From Larimichthys crocea (taxonomy: Eukaryota > Chordata > Actinopteri > Sciaenidae), in contig NC_040013.1 of assembly GCF_000972845.2 (NCBI RefSeq), forward strand, positions 6,006,550 through 6,070,549: a DNA stretch of 64,000 bases, in the 5' to 3' direction. The notes below the pieces were generated by a model. That model was not told the DNA's origin, did no database searches, and saw only the letters and a program-made list of their open reading frames with translations. Made by a program: the position numbers and the translations under genes. Below are positions 13,001 to 24,915 of this stretch, piece by piece (within the stretch, counting starts at the first letter, position 1; the number at the start of each line of letters is the position of its first letter).

Positions 13001-16000
13001 AACGTACACCCTAAAAAAATAACATTTTCAAAATTTGTTGTATTAGTGAACCAGCACATTTACTCCTGATCCGGTCCTCCGGTCTTATAATTACTCGAAG
13101 TATATGGTAACCCAACCGTATTTTCAGTTCCCTAAAGCTGATGTCTGTTTACCAGGTTTACCACCATAAAAAGTTAGTGTAGTGCAACGACCTGAAACTG
13201 ATGAACCAGAACTGAGACACTGAAAATAATCTGATTAAAGAATATCAGCTTTGTGTCACTGCGACATGGTGAGTCAAACAGAAATATTCCACATTCTCAT
13301 ATAATCAAAATACTATATGAATACTAAATACTGCTCGCACGCTGTGTATTCTTGGAAAAGGTGCTAACGCAAGGGACAGCATGCATACAGTTTTTATGTG
13401 ATATGACTCAGGTGCAAAGGTCTGAGTTCAACCCAAACCGCAAGTAGAGCTGCAAGTGACTGATATTTCTGATTAGTGATTCATCTTTTCTCATTAAATC
13501 ATTAGATCAATAAAATGTCCAAAGATACTTCAAATGAAGTCACAAATTCGCACTGCCCAAGCTGCTGACATCATGAAACCGTTTGATTTGTGCAAGCAAC
13601 AGTCCAAAAACCCCAACAGTATTTAGTTAGGAAGACTAAAAACAAATAAATTTTCTGTTGATTGACAGAGGCGAAGGAGAGAAGAGCGGTCACTACCGAT
13701 CACAGCAAGCAGCAATGCTACAAACATAATTAAGGGCAAAGTACAGTCGTTTATCTTGAACAAATTCACTGTAATACAACTTAATTACACCGGGTGTTAA
13801 ACATGTGCTTCAAAGTTCACCCAAATCACAAAAAATAGGTTTTCTTATTAACCTGCAGTTATACACACGTACTAACCACCTAAGACTGACCAAAGACTGT
13901 AGTAATACAGCAAAATAATAATTAGTAGTAATAATGATTTCAGGTATCAAATGTGACAAAGCTTTTCCATTAGTACGATATATAACAATGCAGCGTCTCT
14001 GATGTCCTCACTCATAAGTCACAGAATCAGTTAATGTTAGCATGTTTGTGCCTGACAGAATGTTTGTTTAAAACCATATTCATCACTTTTATTTACTTTT
14101 ATGCCAAAAACAGAATCACAACGTACAAATTGAGCTCAAGTCTGCTGGTAAACGGTGGTCTTTTCACGCTCGAAATAACATGCCAAAGAAAGGGAACCGA
14201 AAGTCAATAAAATCTAAACGAGGCCCACCTTGACTGACTTGGAGCAGGGGGGTTCAACTTCGCACTGATGTGAAAGCGTTTGTGGAAATATGAAACGCTA
14301 CGTTTTCTGTTCATCATACAACACGCTCACGATAGGGCTGATTGTTCTCTGCGTCCACCAACAGTTTCCATTCTGCGGTCTTTTATTTTAGGCTCATACG
14401 ACCAGGTCACAGCCACACTTCCGTCTGAATGAATCACTTATTTGTATAATAAGAAGACGCCTGTTATCGTGAAGAAAGTAATATCAAGAGTCACATTAAT
14501 TCATAGCGACTCACAGGAGGGACAGAACGTCAATAAAATGTGGAAAAATGAGCGCTGATGTGGCTGAAATCAAATAAAACACTGAGGAAGAACTCTGATC
14601 ATTCCTTTCCACTTAGCATTACCAAATCTTACTAAAGTTACGCCACGCTGCAGAGTGTGTGGACTATCACACACTTTCTTTTGTCGAGTTCCTCATACTA
14701 CAGATGAGTTTATTTCTTTTCTGAGAAATATGATACAGCATCTGTGGTGCGGCCAGTGATAAACAAATCACAATCCCATTGATCCAGTAGGCAGTCATTA
14801 CGAGACGTGGCGTATTATATTAATAATACTTTATCCTGACACACCCCGTCTGTTTAGGTAGCTCCTGTCTGAAGCTGCCTTCATTATCTACCCTACCCAC
14901 ATGTTCAGCTTTTACTTGTAGTTGGCAAACTGCTGCCAACAACATCAACCTCAGTGCTTTTTGTAGCTCCAGGGTGCAGAGAAACTACAAAACAGCAGGT
15001 CAAAGCATCTTGGCTCTTTAAAGTGTGTGTGGCAAACAAGCAGTTTGCACAGACAGCTATCATCTCAATAAATCATGCACACAATCGCATCAATCTGCTC
15101 GTTTTAGCCACACGATGACATGAAAAGATAAATTTCACAAGCGTAAAACACTAATTACGACAGCAGAGAGTTCAGGACTCTTTCATCACGCACTTGGTCT
15201 GTGCATTGTGTGTTTTGGGGTTTTTTTTTTACTGTATGCATAAAAGTGTCAACGGCAGTTCAGACAGTAGCTCAACATCCGCATCGCCACAAATATTTGG
15301 CATGCTTTACACACTGGCATTGTTTGGACGCAGTTCTAATTGGCCGGGACGGAGGAATGCCATGCTTTGGATGTTATGAATACCTTTGTAATGCTGTGCG
15401 TCAGACCTCAGAGGGAACACCGGATATATTTTTATGAAGTGTTTGATAGGGGACTGGGACATTGATGTTAAAATACCGTTAAATAAAATTTAAATTGTTG
15501 ATCATTTTTTTTTGTCTATCTTTTTTCGTCTGATTGTGCGTACAAGGAGCTGAACCAAGCCTGAATGAATCCGAGCTATCAAACAAACATGACGGCTCTA
15601 ATGGTGGCAGGACTGCCAACCTTGACAAGATTTTGTCAGAACACGTAAAGTACAACAAAGTCGACAGATTTTTGGCAGTAGGCACAAGAACTGTCACGCC
15701 CAAAGATCGCTTGTCAATCCAGATTTCCTTTTTCTCTAATTCTCTGTCAACAGAGCAACAATTCATTTGCATAACCACACCTGAGAAACATGCAAAAAAA
15801 AAAAAAAAAAGATGTTATTTAAATACATTCAAATTGATTCCTATTGTTAATTATCTCCCAAATACTGTTAACTAGGTTAGACATGCAGATACTTGAATCT
15901 TAGACTCATCTCACATCTTGGTGGTTTATCCTACCAGCCTGCTGTATGAGCTCTTGTGGGTATTATATTAATACACACATCTAAAACAGCAGTCAGAAAC

Positions 16001-17836
16001 AGAAAGCTGGGTCAGACGTGGCCACTGCACTCTTAGGTCACATTTTCCGACCATACACGTGGGAACGAGCCTATATGAGTGTGTGTGTGTGCGCGTGCGT
16101 GTAGGTGTGTGTGTGTGTGTGTGTGTGTGTCCACTGACAGCTCGAGCGATTGCGTAATTTACCCAGCAAACCACACACACAGTTTCAACACTTTCAGATC
16201 AGCCGACACTCAACTTCCTGTACTATTCTTCTGTGCCCTGATGCTTTTTTATCCCCTTCCACTTTTTGCAAAGATAACGTGTTGCTTTTTTGAATACACG
16301 AACATTCGGTTTGTTCTTTTCCTATTCTGCAGTTTATAGAAGGCATTGAAGCTGTGTTTTTTGGGTGTATGAATATCTATTGTGGAGTGGTGATTTCAGG
16401 GCAGGAAACAGGGCCCGGAACGTTTTGTTGATCCATGTCATATGACCGGAGAGAGACGGGAGAGACAAAGACGCTCTTACAAATCTGAAAGAGTAAATGA
16501 GTTCTTATCCAGCGGTGCTCTGAGACCAAAGGCGAGGTTGCATTGAGGCCAAGCACTGAAACAAACACACACAGACACACCCACAATACACACATACAGA
16601 TACAGGTGTTATCACTGACATTTAATTCATCATGCCCGGGCCCTGCTTGTGTGATCAAACTGAAATGAGTGATCAGAGGTGTTTGCAACTGTGTGAAGAG
16701 CTGCATCTGCAGATGAAGTGGAAACATGTCTGCCACCTTTGTGAACTTTCCAGCTCTGTCAGTTCTCTGTCGCTCTGACTGTGCAGCCTGTTTTAATGTG
16801 GAAAGTTACGCTGCAATCATGATTGCAGCTTCATGCAGTCATCGTGCATGCTCTTTTATATTTGTCTAATGAAGTGAGGTGTCACCAGCTCACACACAGA
16901 CACACAACCATCAACCTATCACTCCTATTATCTTGTCCTCATTTGCTTTTAGTCCGCTCTCCCTTTGCCTGCATTGTTAAATTGACTTCATTGTGACTAC
17001 AGAGTTTTACCAGCTTGTAAAAACGCACACACACACACACACACACACACAGCAGGTTAATTTCCAAACTACCACATCAAAACAAGGTTAGATCAGTAAA
17101 ACACAAATGTGACAACTTCCTCTCTGCCTCTCCATCTCCAACAGGTTAGTGTTTGAAGCCACCGGGGCACAAAGACTGGTGTGTAATTGCACCAATGTGT
17201 GCTCTCATTTGTTTGTCACGACGTAAAAATGCTCCTTTCTGGTTTACAAGAACACTTAACGTCACATGTGTGAATTAAAAAAACATGTTGAGGACTTTAA
17301 TGGGACACTGCCGTCTACATGATGAACACACTGTGCTGCTGTGAGGGTTTGTGGTGTAATTTATCTTGACCCAAACTGACATTAACAGGCTTTAAATGTC
17401 TCATAAATAATAAGGTACTACTTTATCATCCCTATAATATTCCTGGAGAGAATAGTTTGATTATTTCTGGCACTTATAACATCATTATTTCATTTCTATA
17501 AGGACTTTTGTGACAGGCAGCAGTGATATTAAAGTGTTTTTATCACACTTGCTGTACTATTATACTCCAACAGAGACTTTTTGTGTCTGAGAAACATTTT
17601 AGTAAGTCACCTTAAGCTCATATATTACTACTTTTTAATATTTCTATTACATCTGAAGTTGTGAAGCATCCTCAGAAGATTTATTATGAAGTCTCAAGCT
17701 GGTTATTTCTTGGTTTTTGATCATTTCTGACAACGCCACAGCCGTACCAGTCAAATATTTCTTTATTTCTTGGACTTACCTTTCCAAACTTTTGATGCTG
17801 CACATAAAGCTGTCCCTCCTTAATGTGGGTGTCCAT
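4010..17836 (-). CDS. dok1: Docking protein 1 (PH-PTB adaptor), 5 coding exons
   Basis: Coding exons (minus): 17836-17780, 7608-7294, 6588-6489, 6388-6216 and 5362-4010. All junction phases agree and give 665 residues. Exons 1-2 encode an N-terminal PH domain (residues 1-124) with the Dok1-like VLYPAS..G.ARLEF pattern. Exons 3-5 encode a PTB (IRS-type) domain, about 155-265, with VQRTEASERCGL, WPYKLLRRYGRD and FSFEAGRRC. The long tail carries tyrosine motifs LYSEP, LYSDP, IYDEPEG and YNTP (YxxP, RasGAP or Nck SH2-type sites), then LYSKV and a final IIYDNLGDI, plus proline-rich stretches. Known role of the family: a membrane-proximal substrate of tyrosine kinases that damps Ras/MAPK signalling. 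The VLYPAS and IYDEPEG patterns and the 2p13-type neighbours favour dok1 over dok2. The tail is much longer than in human DOK1 (about 481 residues) and has Gly and Asn runs. The exon 3 donor (GTACGG) is weak but gives the right frame and domain spacing. Confidence 0.93.
8320..8374 (+). repeat. Dispersed repeat family A, fragment
   Basis: The segment beginning 'cagcagacagtcaaagttag' and continuing to 'gcatttagcagct' matches, with few mismatches, the block at 49847-49900. That block extends into sequence also found inverted at 61069-61134. Three related copies in one window show an interspersed element. I believe it is a common teleost non-autonomous DNA element but cannot name the family. Confidence 0.6.
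10225..10305 (+). repeat. LINE (L2/Maui-like) 3' tail fragment
   Basis: The segment 'ggctccagcctccccccgca' followed by 'accctgataaagacaagcgg' and a short ATGGATGG run is the 3' end of a very common fish L2-type LINE, as I remember it. Only the tail is present, as expected from 5' truncation during retrotransposition. Confidence 0.6.
10430..10690 (-). repeat. Decayed interspersed repeat with AAGTAAAAGTA motifs
   Basis: Motifs such as 'gaagtaaaagtagcaac' and 'actcaagtaagtaaaaag' resemble, in degraded form and opposite orientation, the dispersed element at 24275-24580. The assignment rests on recognition by eye. Confidence 0.3.
12287..12415 (+). repeat. tRNA-derived SINE, truncated
   Basis: The head 'gattagctcagttggtagag' is a tRNA-like A box, followed by 'catccgcccca'. 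It runs into the body 'catgtcattccccatctc' and an A-rich tail (AAAAATAAAAAG, then AATATTTTTTAAAAG). This matches the widespread fish tRNA-derived SINE layout. The B box (GGTTCGANTCC) is missing, so a large internal part is deleted and the copy is not expected to be transcribed by RNA polymerase III. Confidence 0.7.
13446..13640 (+). repeat. Dispersed repeat family B (GCTGCAA..GATTA type)
   Basis: Starts 'agctgcaagtgactgatatt', then 'cattaaatcattagatcaat' and 'aaaatgtccaaagat'. It resembles the block at 38313-38490 and, inverted, the short piece at 37385-37425. This is a degraded copy of a very common teleost non-autonomous element, possibly hAT-like. The class is uncertain. Confidence 0.5.
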
Positions 17837-19209
17837 GCCCCCAAACACTCCAGGGCCACCCTCCCTGTCGAAAGACGGTGATTTGATCTGAACTTGACGC
17901 AGGAAAAATCACTTTTTTTTCGGGGTTTTATTTTTTCCTATATCCCCTAACAACTTCCCCCTTTCTCTCGCTTCCGCTCCCCGGGCGTTAAAAACGCGTT
18001 TATCGCTCCGCTCCCGCGCAGTTCAAGGTGTCATGGTGGGGATAAAGAGGTCCAAACAGTCTCTGGGTGGTCCGGACTGAGTGAAATAATGTCCAAATGT
18101 TGTCTGCGGGTCGCCTATCTGTCGCCCCTCACTCCTCCTGTAGGGCAGGACCAGTGGAAAGCCGCAAGTAACATGAGGCTTCCGGTTAGCGCCTTCAGAA
18201 TAAAAGTCGAAGTAACAGGCATAATTTGGCACGGTACAGGTATGTTATTACTCCAATAAGTAGTAACATATAAAAAAGCTCTAGATTACCTATCGAAGGG
18301 ACACCAGGACAAAACTGCGTTTGTGTGTCATTGGCCTTCCTGTTTTACAACCCTTAGTGCATTATACATATATGTTAGTAAGTAGATAGTAGTGGTAGAA
18401 GTCTGATTATTATGTGGTAAATCGATGCTATTTGAGGAAAAATAAATAAAGACAAATAATCAAGGCTTCTAAACTGGAGTTAGAAATTATGTCACACACA
18501 ACACTGTGCTTTTAGAGGATAGAGTGCATGATATATGATCAATAATAAGGTAAATGTGATACAGAAAATCTGAGTTTGATTCATATTTTAGGTCTGGTTG
18601 GTTTCTGGGCTTGTACTTTAAAATTCTGAGGCAACAGGCTACATACATAATTAACAGAAGGCGTGTATAGTGGAGGTGAGAGGGTTATTATGAACCTTTT
18701 TTTTAATCCCAGGGACCTCTATCAATAAAATTACCAATCCTAAAAGCAACCTTGACGTGTCAGACTGAAGCTGAAATATCAGAACGTCTGGTCTCCGGTC
18801 ACCAACTTGATTTAGTTGATCTGAAAAATGCTGTAAAAAAGAAATGATACCGCCTTCAGGAAAAAGTAGACATTTCAGAAACGTTAAGTCTTTTGTGAAG
18901 GCGGTATATAATACCTTGCAATACTGCTTTGTATCATTCAAATTATTATTATGACTATGCGAAATGTCAGCGTTATTCATTGAACTTTATTATTCATCAA
19001 AGAGGTAAATAGCAACCCAAGACAGTTTCAGTGTTCATCCTGTGTATAATGAAATTAATAAATATGATGAATGTGTTGGGTTTTTTTTTTAAACGTGATG
19101 TTTTTATTTTGAAATCTGTATTAGCTAACATCCGGTATTGTAGTAACTCCGCGTGACTTGACGCAGCTGTCTGTGCTGGAGTAGCGCGTGGTGAGCGCAC
19201 CGAGACACT

Positions 19210-19237
19210 CTTCTTCTTCTTCTTCTTCTTCTTCTTC
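19210..19237. repeat. (TTC)9 microsatellite
   Basis: About nine perfect TTC units lie upstream of nagk. The plus-strand tract is pure pyrimidine and has mirror symmetry, so triplex formation is conceivable. No function is shown. Confidence 0.9.
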
Positions 19238-19631
19238 CACCTCACTCTTGAGTAACTTCTCTGTCGGTTTCAACACAAAACACTTTTTAACGCAAGATGA
19301 AACTATAAGCAGAAATATAAACTGTGCGTAACAACATCAGGACAGCGCAGCAGGACAATAAATCTGTGAATCAATGTAAAGTTTCTGTGAACGTACAAGA
19401 CAAAATATGCTGCGACTACAGAGCTCAGATTGGCAAAACAATGGTAGTTTTTTTTTTTTTTACGGTGGCAAAGAGAGGTTGGCCCCCAAACTAATGTGTT
19501 GCAGATGCCTCCTGCTGGCTCTGTGGAGCTTCAAGTTGTTGTGCCTGTTCAGCCTCCAACCAAACTGGGACTGAGCATTTTTAGAGCATGAGTCAAAGCA
19601 CGTGATACGTTTTTAATTCACCACTGTTCCT

Positions 19632-19852
19632 TCGCGAGACTAGAAAACCTCAGTACCTTTTATAAACAAACATTTCCTGTCGTACTGCTGTGTTTTCCCT
19701 ATATGTATATTATTAAAATCATCATTCATACATTATAGGATTGTTTTCACTAAACACAGCTGACCCCTACTGGTGAGCAGGCAGCATTGCAGGTTTCCGC
19801 TCCTCTCGCGATATTGACGCACTTTGACTGGACCATAACAGGAAGCGCAGAC
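19632..19852 (+). promoter_or_regulatory. nagk: nagk core promoter candidate with TCTCGCGA motif
   Basis: TCTCGCGA occurs at 19804-19811, about 40 bases before the start codon, and its mirror half TCGCGAGA at 19632-19639. The TCTCGCGAGA palindrome is a known core element of TATA-less vertebrate promoters. An ETS-like CAGGAAGCG directly precedes the ATG at 19853. No TATA box is seen. The role is inferred from position. Confidence 0.4.
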
Positions 19853-20688
19853 ATGGCAGCGGTGTACGGAGGAGTAGAGGGGTGAGTTCAAATATTCAAC
19901 AAAACCTGCCTGTTTTTAATTTTTTTCAATTAACAGTCAGTGTAAGTGTGCATTGCATTGTTATCCGGTCGTGTTTTCGCGACTGCCATCTTAAAATCTC
20001 TGTGTGTTAACTTAAACTTAGTTTCATTTTGACCAGACTGGTCTCGTGATCACCTCCCTTACAGTGCCACGTTAAAGTTTGCAACAATTTATACAAAAAA
20101 AATCCATGTGTGTAAAAGTACGCGTGAAAATAAATTAAAAAACATAGAGTGTAGTTTCTATATCACAGCAAATGCATATCAGTTGTATCTGTATTATTGA
20201 TGTATTGACATATATTCACTGTATGCATGTGTTTCTGTGTCTCTAGTGGGGGGGGTCACTCCATTGCCTTGTTAGTGTCAGCAGATGGAAAGATCCTGGC
20301 CGAGACGAAGGGACCGTCCACCAACCACTGGGTGAGGAGGAGTAGGGGTGGAGGTAGTTTGGGTTGAACAAGTGGAGAAATGTCGCAAACAAAGGAGGAA
20401 TGATGGATGAATGGAGCGTTGCACACATTAGACAGTGTATTTGATAGTTTAGTTTTCTTACATAATCGAAACAAATGTCCTGATGGCAGATGTTTATGTG
20501 TTACAGTTGGTCGGGGTGGACAAATGTATTGAAACCATCAATGACATGGTCCAGAGAGCCAAGGTGGAGGCAGGACTGGATCCAAACACGCCACTATGCT
20601 CAGTGGTCAGTCAAACACTCTTGTTGACTTCTAAATGAAAGTTTTTCATGTTGAAATAAGTCTCAAGTAGAAGGTTGTAAATGCTGTT

Positions 20689-20737
<49 letters not shown>

Positions 20738-22360
20738 GGCATGTCTCTAAGTGGAGGGGAGCAGAAGGACGCCATCGACAAACTGATCGCACAGATGAAG
20801 GAACGCTTCCCCGCTCTCAGCCAACACTACTTCATCACCACTGATGCCATCGGCGCCGTGGCGACAGCCAGCGATCAGGGTAACTAGTCTTTTTGTGCTG
20901 TTCTAATGTGCTGCTATCGGATGTTGTTGAGTTTTGCTGTAAATTCATTTACACTACATGATCTACATTAACATTTGAAAGACACCCGTAGTTTCAGATA
21001 CAGTTGAAATCATGACCATAAAATCTCATAACAGGGTGAGGCTTTATACTTTAACCCCTTAGGTGTATCTATATAAAAGTGTTATCACATATAGGTCGTC
21101 TTTCCAAACTTTTTGGCTTAATGAGATCAACACACTCATCGTTTTTATCATATAAGTCCAGTCAGCTCTGTTTTCTCTGTAGGAGGCGTGGTGTTGATAT
21201 CAGGAACTGGCTCTAACTGCAAATTAGTCAATCCCGAAGGCCCACCAATCGGCTGCGGAGGTTGGGGTCACATGATGGGCGATGAGGGATCAGGTAACTA
21301 TGGCGATATGTACTGTATACGAATCTTTTCTAGCTTTATTGACTGGACCAAACTCTTTTAAACATCTGTTTATCTCTCAGGATACTGGATCTCTCATTTG
21401 GCGGTGAAGACGGTGTTCGATGCCAGAGACGACCTGGTCGCTCCTCCTCATGACATTACACATGTCAGAAAACTCATGGAGGAATACTTCCAGGTAAGAG
21501 AGCAACAACGGTGTTGAGACCAGAGTTTGGAACAAAAAAAACAAAAACACCTTTGAGCCGAGAGGCGTCATTTCTCTCTTCTGATGTTTGTTTATCTCAG
21601 GTTACAGATCTGATGGGCATGCTGCCACACCTCTACAGGAACTTTCAGAAGTCCCACTTTGCTGGTTTCTGCAAGAAGCTGGCTGAAGGTAAGTGGTGCA
21701 TCACTTAATGTTTGGTACAGAAAAAAATAAAAGGTTAGAGTGGAAATGAAAAATATTTGTGTTTGTGTGATTAAGGTGCAGAAGCAGGAGACGCTCTCTG
21801 CAAGTACGTGTTCTCCCAGGCTGGAAGAGTTCTGGCAAAACACGTAGAAGCAGTCTTACCTTCAGCACAAGAGGTAACGTGTGTGGTTTCACTCATTTGT
21901 CCTAAACATTCACACTACATGGATTTTTTTTTTGTTGTAATGTCTTTGTTTGTCTGTTGTAACAGCCTCTATTGAGCGGTGACCTCGGCCTGCCCATCCT
22001 GTGTGAGGGCTTAGTGTGGAGGAGCTGGGAGTTTCTGAAGCCAGGTCAGTGTCCATTCACCTCTGATCATTTTGACTTTGAAAGAAAATGAAGTGAAACT
22101 GTGGAAAGTTCCACTAAAATCTCAGTTTCCTCTCTTTGCTTCTCCTTCTCTGACCAGGGTTCACTGAGGTCTTGGATAAATTGGCATCATCTGACAGGTT
22201 CAAAGGCCGTTTCCATGGCTACAGCCTCCTGGTTTTACAGCAGTCTTCAGCCCTCGGCGGCGCTAGCCTGGGAGCTCGGAGCATGGGCGCCACCATAACT
22301 ATGGATTACGCAGCCAACACCAAAATCTTCTACAGACACAGTTTTAACAGCAGCCAATGA
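19853..22360 (+). CDS. nagk: N-acetyl-D-glucosamine kinase, 10 exons, complete
   Basis: Exons: 19853-19881, 20247-20331, 20507-20605, 20738-20879, 21183-21293, 21381-21493, 21601-21688, 21776-21873, 21966-22044, 22158-22360. All have GT/AG borders and matching phases, giving 348 residues (human NAGK 344). The enzyme phosphorylates GlcNAc from lysosomal breakdown and from diet to GlcNAc-6-phosphate in the cytosol, feeding UDP-GlcNAc or catabolism. It belongs to the BadF/BcrA/sugar kinase ATPase fold. Visible motifs: the N-terminal glycine-rich YGGVEGGGG phosphate loop, ITTDA with the catalytic aspartate at 107 (the same number as in human), [33 protein letters not shown] and a C-terminal GGASLGAR. 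The start matches the human MAAxYGGVEGG. A possible AATAAA lies at 23092-23097. The exon 4 acceptor is preceded by a long TG run instead of a pyrimidine tract. Confidence 0.97.
20694..20734 (+). repeat. nagk: (TG)20 tract forming the nagk exon 4 acceptor
   Basis: About twenty TG units run directly into the CAG acceptor at 20735-20737, so the place of the usual polypyrimidine tract is taken by the repeat. The CFTR exon 9 (TG)n tract is the known precedent for length-dependent skipping. Confidence 0.9.
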
Positions 22361-24903
22361 GAGTTCAGCTGCACAGTCTGTAGATCAGCTCAAGGGAAAA
22401 TGTAATGATTATTAGCATCTTCGCTAATCAGATTATAATGATAATAATGATTATGTAATTCTGCTACAGTGCTTGATTTGATCAGCTGCATATACAGTGG
22501 TATAGTACAGGGTATACATTCAGTTGGCATCAGGTATACCCACTTCTGAATCCCCTCTGATGTGCATCATTGCAAGCAGCAGAAGTTGTGACAATGTTTA
22601 AATATTACCGAGACATTTTTAGGTGAGCTAACTATGTAAGAGTAGCCTCACTGTGTCACTGTTTATTCTTTGCTGGGCACTTTAAAGGAAACTGGCATTA
22701 TGAATGAAGTGTATACCCACTTCTCCAGTCACCACTACACCACTGTGCACAGGGGATATTCCAACAGTGTAATTTCTATCATTGCAAATCTTTGCACGTT
22801 GAGAACACTTGCTTACATTTGACATTTCTCATGAAAAGATTGTTAACTTGACAGAACTTGAATAATCAAGATAACTGAAGTTCAATTTAAACATAGTGAC
22901 AAAGTGACCGAAATATTATAAAACCTTCAACACCAAAGTACTACAGTAGCACTACTGGGATGGCATACATGATGCAGTACTTTGTATAAAGCAGTGATTC
23001 TGTTTGAATCTCTAAAAAGGCCAGGAAAGGACAGAAATGCAGAACAGGTATGTGTGTGTGCTGCCACATGCACTAGATTAAATATCAATAGAATAAATAC
23101 AGTTTGATTAAAAACATTCCACTGACTCCTCAGTTTAGCTTCACCTGGGTGGGATGGTGCATTGAGATTACTCTACCAGAGAGAAATCAAACAACTATCA
23201 GATGATTCCCATGAAACACCAGAAGGTAAAAAAAAGCTATTTGATTTATCTAGTGTTAATTTTCTCTCATCTTTGGGTTGAGTTTTGCAATAGCGTGCCT
23301 TGATTCTTTGTTTTTTATCTGGTATGTTTTGAATTGAAATGAGATCTCTGCTGCTGCATCTTTTATCACCGCTGCACACAGTTGCTGACCTTTTTCTCTC
23401 TCTTGTACATGGAGTCTGCAGCCTGGAGGCAAACTTATCACCCTCCACAAACTGCACCATTATGTCAGTCAGCATTACTATTACAAAACCCAAAACTCAG
23501 CTCATGCAGAGCAACTTTTCTCTTGGATTTTTTCTTTTCTTATTATTATTTCAACAACTTCTGAGGATGTGTTTAAATTCTGCTTTTACTTTGCGCAATG
23601 ATTTTCCCACAACCCGTACAATTCTGTTATTTTATTTCAGCCAAAATAATGTTAGAGAAGTGTGATTAAGTTTTGTTGTCACGATGCACTATGAACAGTT
23701 TACTTGTACAGTCAGTGCAGATCAAATTGTTTCCTACTATTAAAAAATGCAAATTAACAGCAGTGTCATAGGTTGTTTCACTAATGATGCAGTACACATG
23801 ATCTTCAAACTTATCATGTTTGGCCACTTGGGGGCAGCAGAAACAAGCTGTGAACACAAAATATGGTGAATCTAACAGTTACTTTATACATCCAGCAGTT
23901 ACACAAAAACATGAATTATTCACATGGAGTCGTGTTTTTGGTCAATTGACGAATATAACTTAAATATTCACATAACTTTTAGCTCAGTTTTGGACAGAAA
24001 TATGTTAAATTGTTAAATGTTGTTCCCAGATAGCTGCTAGCTGCTATCAGGCAGTTTTGAGCTCTTTGGTCTGATATAGTTTGTTCTGTCTGTTGGACCT
24101 TAAAAAATGACACTGTGAGAGTGAATTAAATCCCCCATAATCAAAATATTTAACATGCAAGGCATATAAATGATGTGTGGCTGAATAGAAGTGCTAAGCT
24201 AATTTATTGTGGGTGTTTAAGGCTACTAGATAGTAGCCATTACCCATTAGCAGCTTTGAGTTGAGACGCATGAAGGCATTTGGTATTTTACTAAAGCACA
24301 GTAGTCAAGGATGAAGAGTTTCACTGTACTCTACTTAAGTAATTTCTATTTCTTGCTACTTTACACTTCTTGTTTTTTATACAGATTTATACTTCACATT
24401 TTTCACATAGTTACAGCAATAAAATGCTACTATAACCCAGTAATGTGTGATAGTAACATCCGCAGGGGCCATTTTTACTGAATTGAGTACTCTTACTAAT
24501 AGTATATTTACCCTAAATCAAAACTTTTATTTTGAAGTACCTCTACATTTTTTATTTTGAAATACTTCTACATTTTTATGCTGTTTGCCAGCTTTGCTTG
24601 GTTAAACCATTTTGACCTGAAATAAACACAGGTGTCACTAATTAAGGTTCAGATCCATTCAGGTCAAACAGTCACAGTGCTGCTGGGCTGCATGTTGGCT
24701 CACTGGAAATGCTCTGCTGCACTAAATGAAATGAAACCTGAACATGGCTGTTGTGAAAAAAGGTCTGTTGTCTCCTGATGTTACTGTAAGGTGTGAATCC
24801 TGTCTTTGGGCTAACCTGCAGTATTATGTATGACCACACACACACACACACACAGTGAGTTTTGTTAGGTAACACTGTCACAATGTGTGTTTTTCACTTT
24901 CAG
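22361..24903 (+). other. nagk 3' UTR and spacer
   Basis: After the nagk stop an AATAAA at 23092-23097 would give a UTR of about 740 bases. The rest is A/T-rich sequence without a recognisable gene. It holds an interspersed repeat at 24275-24580 and a CA microsatellite at 24834-24854. A non-coding or short coding first exon of the unrecognised gene downstream may lie here, but I could not define one. Confidence 0.45.
24275..24580 (+). repeat. Dispersed teleost repeat (ACTTAAGTA / TACTTCTACATTTT type)
   Basis: Phrases such as 'tactctacttaagtaatttc', 'tgctactttacacttcttg' and a duplicated 'ttttattttgaagtacctct' / 'attttgaaatacttctacat' fit a very abundant teleost non-autonomous element. The internal near-repeat lies at about 24521-24580. 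The class is not certain. Confidence 0.5.
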
Positions 24904-24915
24904 ACCCTGGGGCTG

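Larger units (their letters stand above)
7609..17779 (-). other. dok1: dok1 intron 1 (10.2 kb)
   Basis: This single large intron separates the 19-residue first coding exon from the rest of the PH domain. I see no second gene in it. It holds (AT)n near 8487-8510, several decayed interspersed repeats (listed separately), CA/TG microsatellites at 11124-11145 and 17025-17052, and a compound TG tract at 16077-16130. It also holds unique A/T-rich sequence. A block at 9445-9665 with repeated 'accgtg.tat' motifs looks like a decayed hAT-type remnant, at low certainty. Confidence 0.7.
17837..19852. promoter_or_regulatory. Shared upstream region of divergent dok1 and nagk
   Basis: The start codons of dok1 (minus, 17836) and nagk (plus, 19853) face away from each other about 2 kb apart. 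The dok1 side (17940-18030) is CpG-containing and TATA-poor, including a CCCCGGGCG and several CGCTCCG motifs, as in a housekeeping-type promoter. The middle (18240-19000) is A/T-rich with no clear gene. A short minus-strand frame at 18651-18980 is not recognisable. A (TTC)n microsatellite lies at 19210-19237. Confidence 0.5.

Noticed and set aside
15534..15875. 113-codon plus-strand frame in dok1 intron 1
   Set aside because: Ends in poly-lysine from an A run, has an opposite-strand open frame over the same place and matches no protein I know. Possibly a decayed mobile element.
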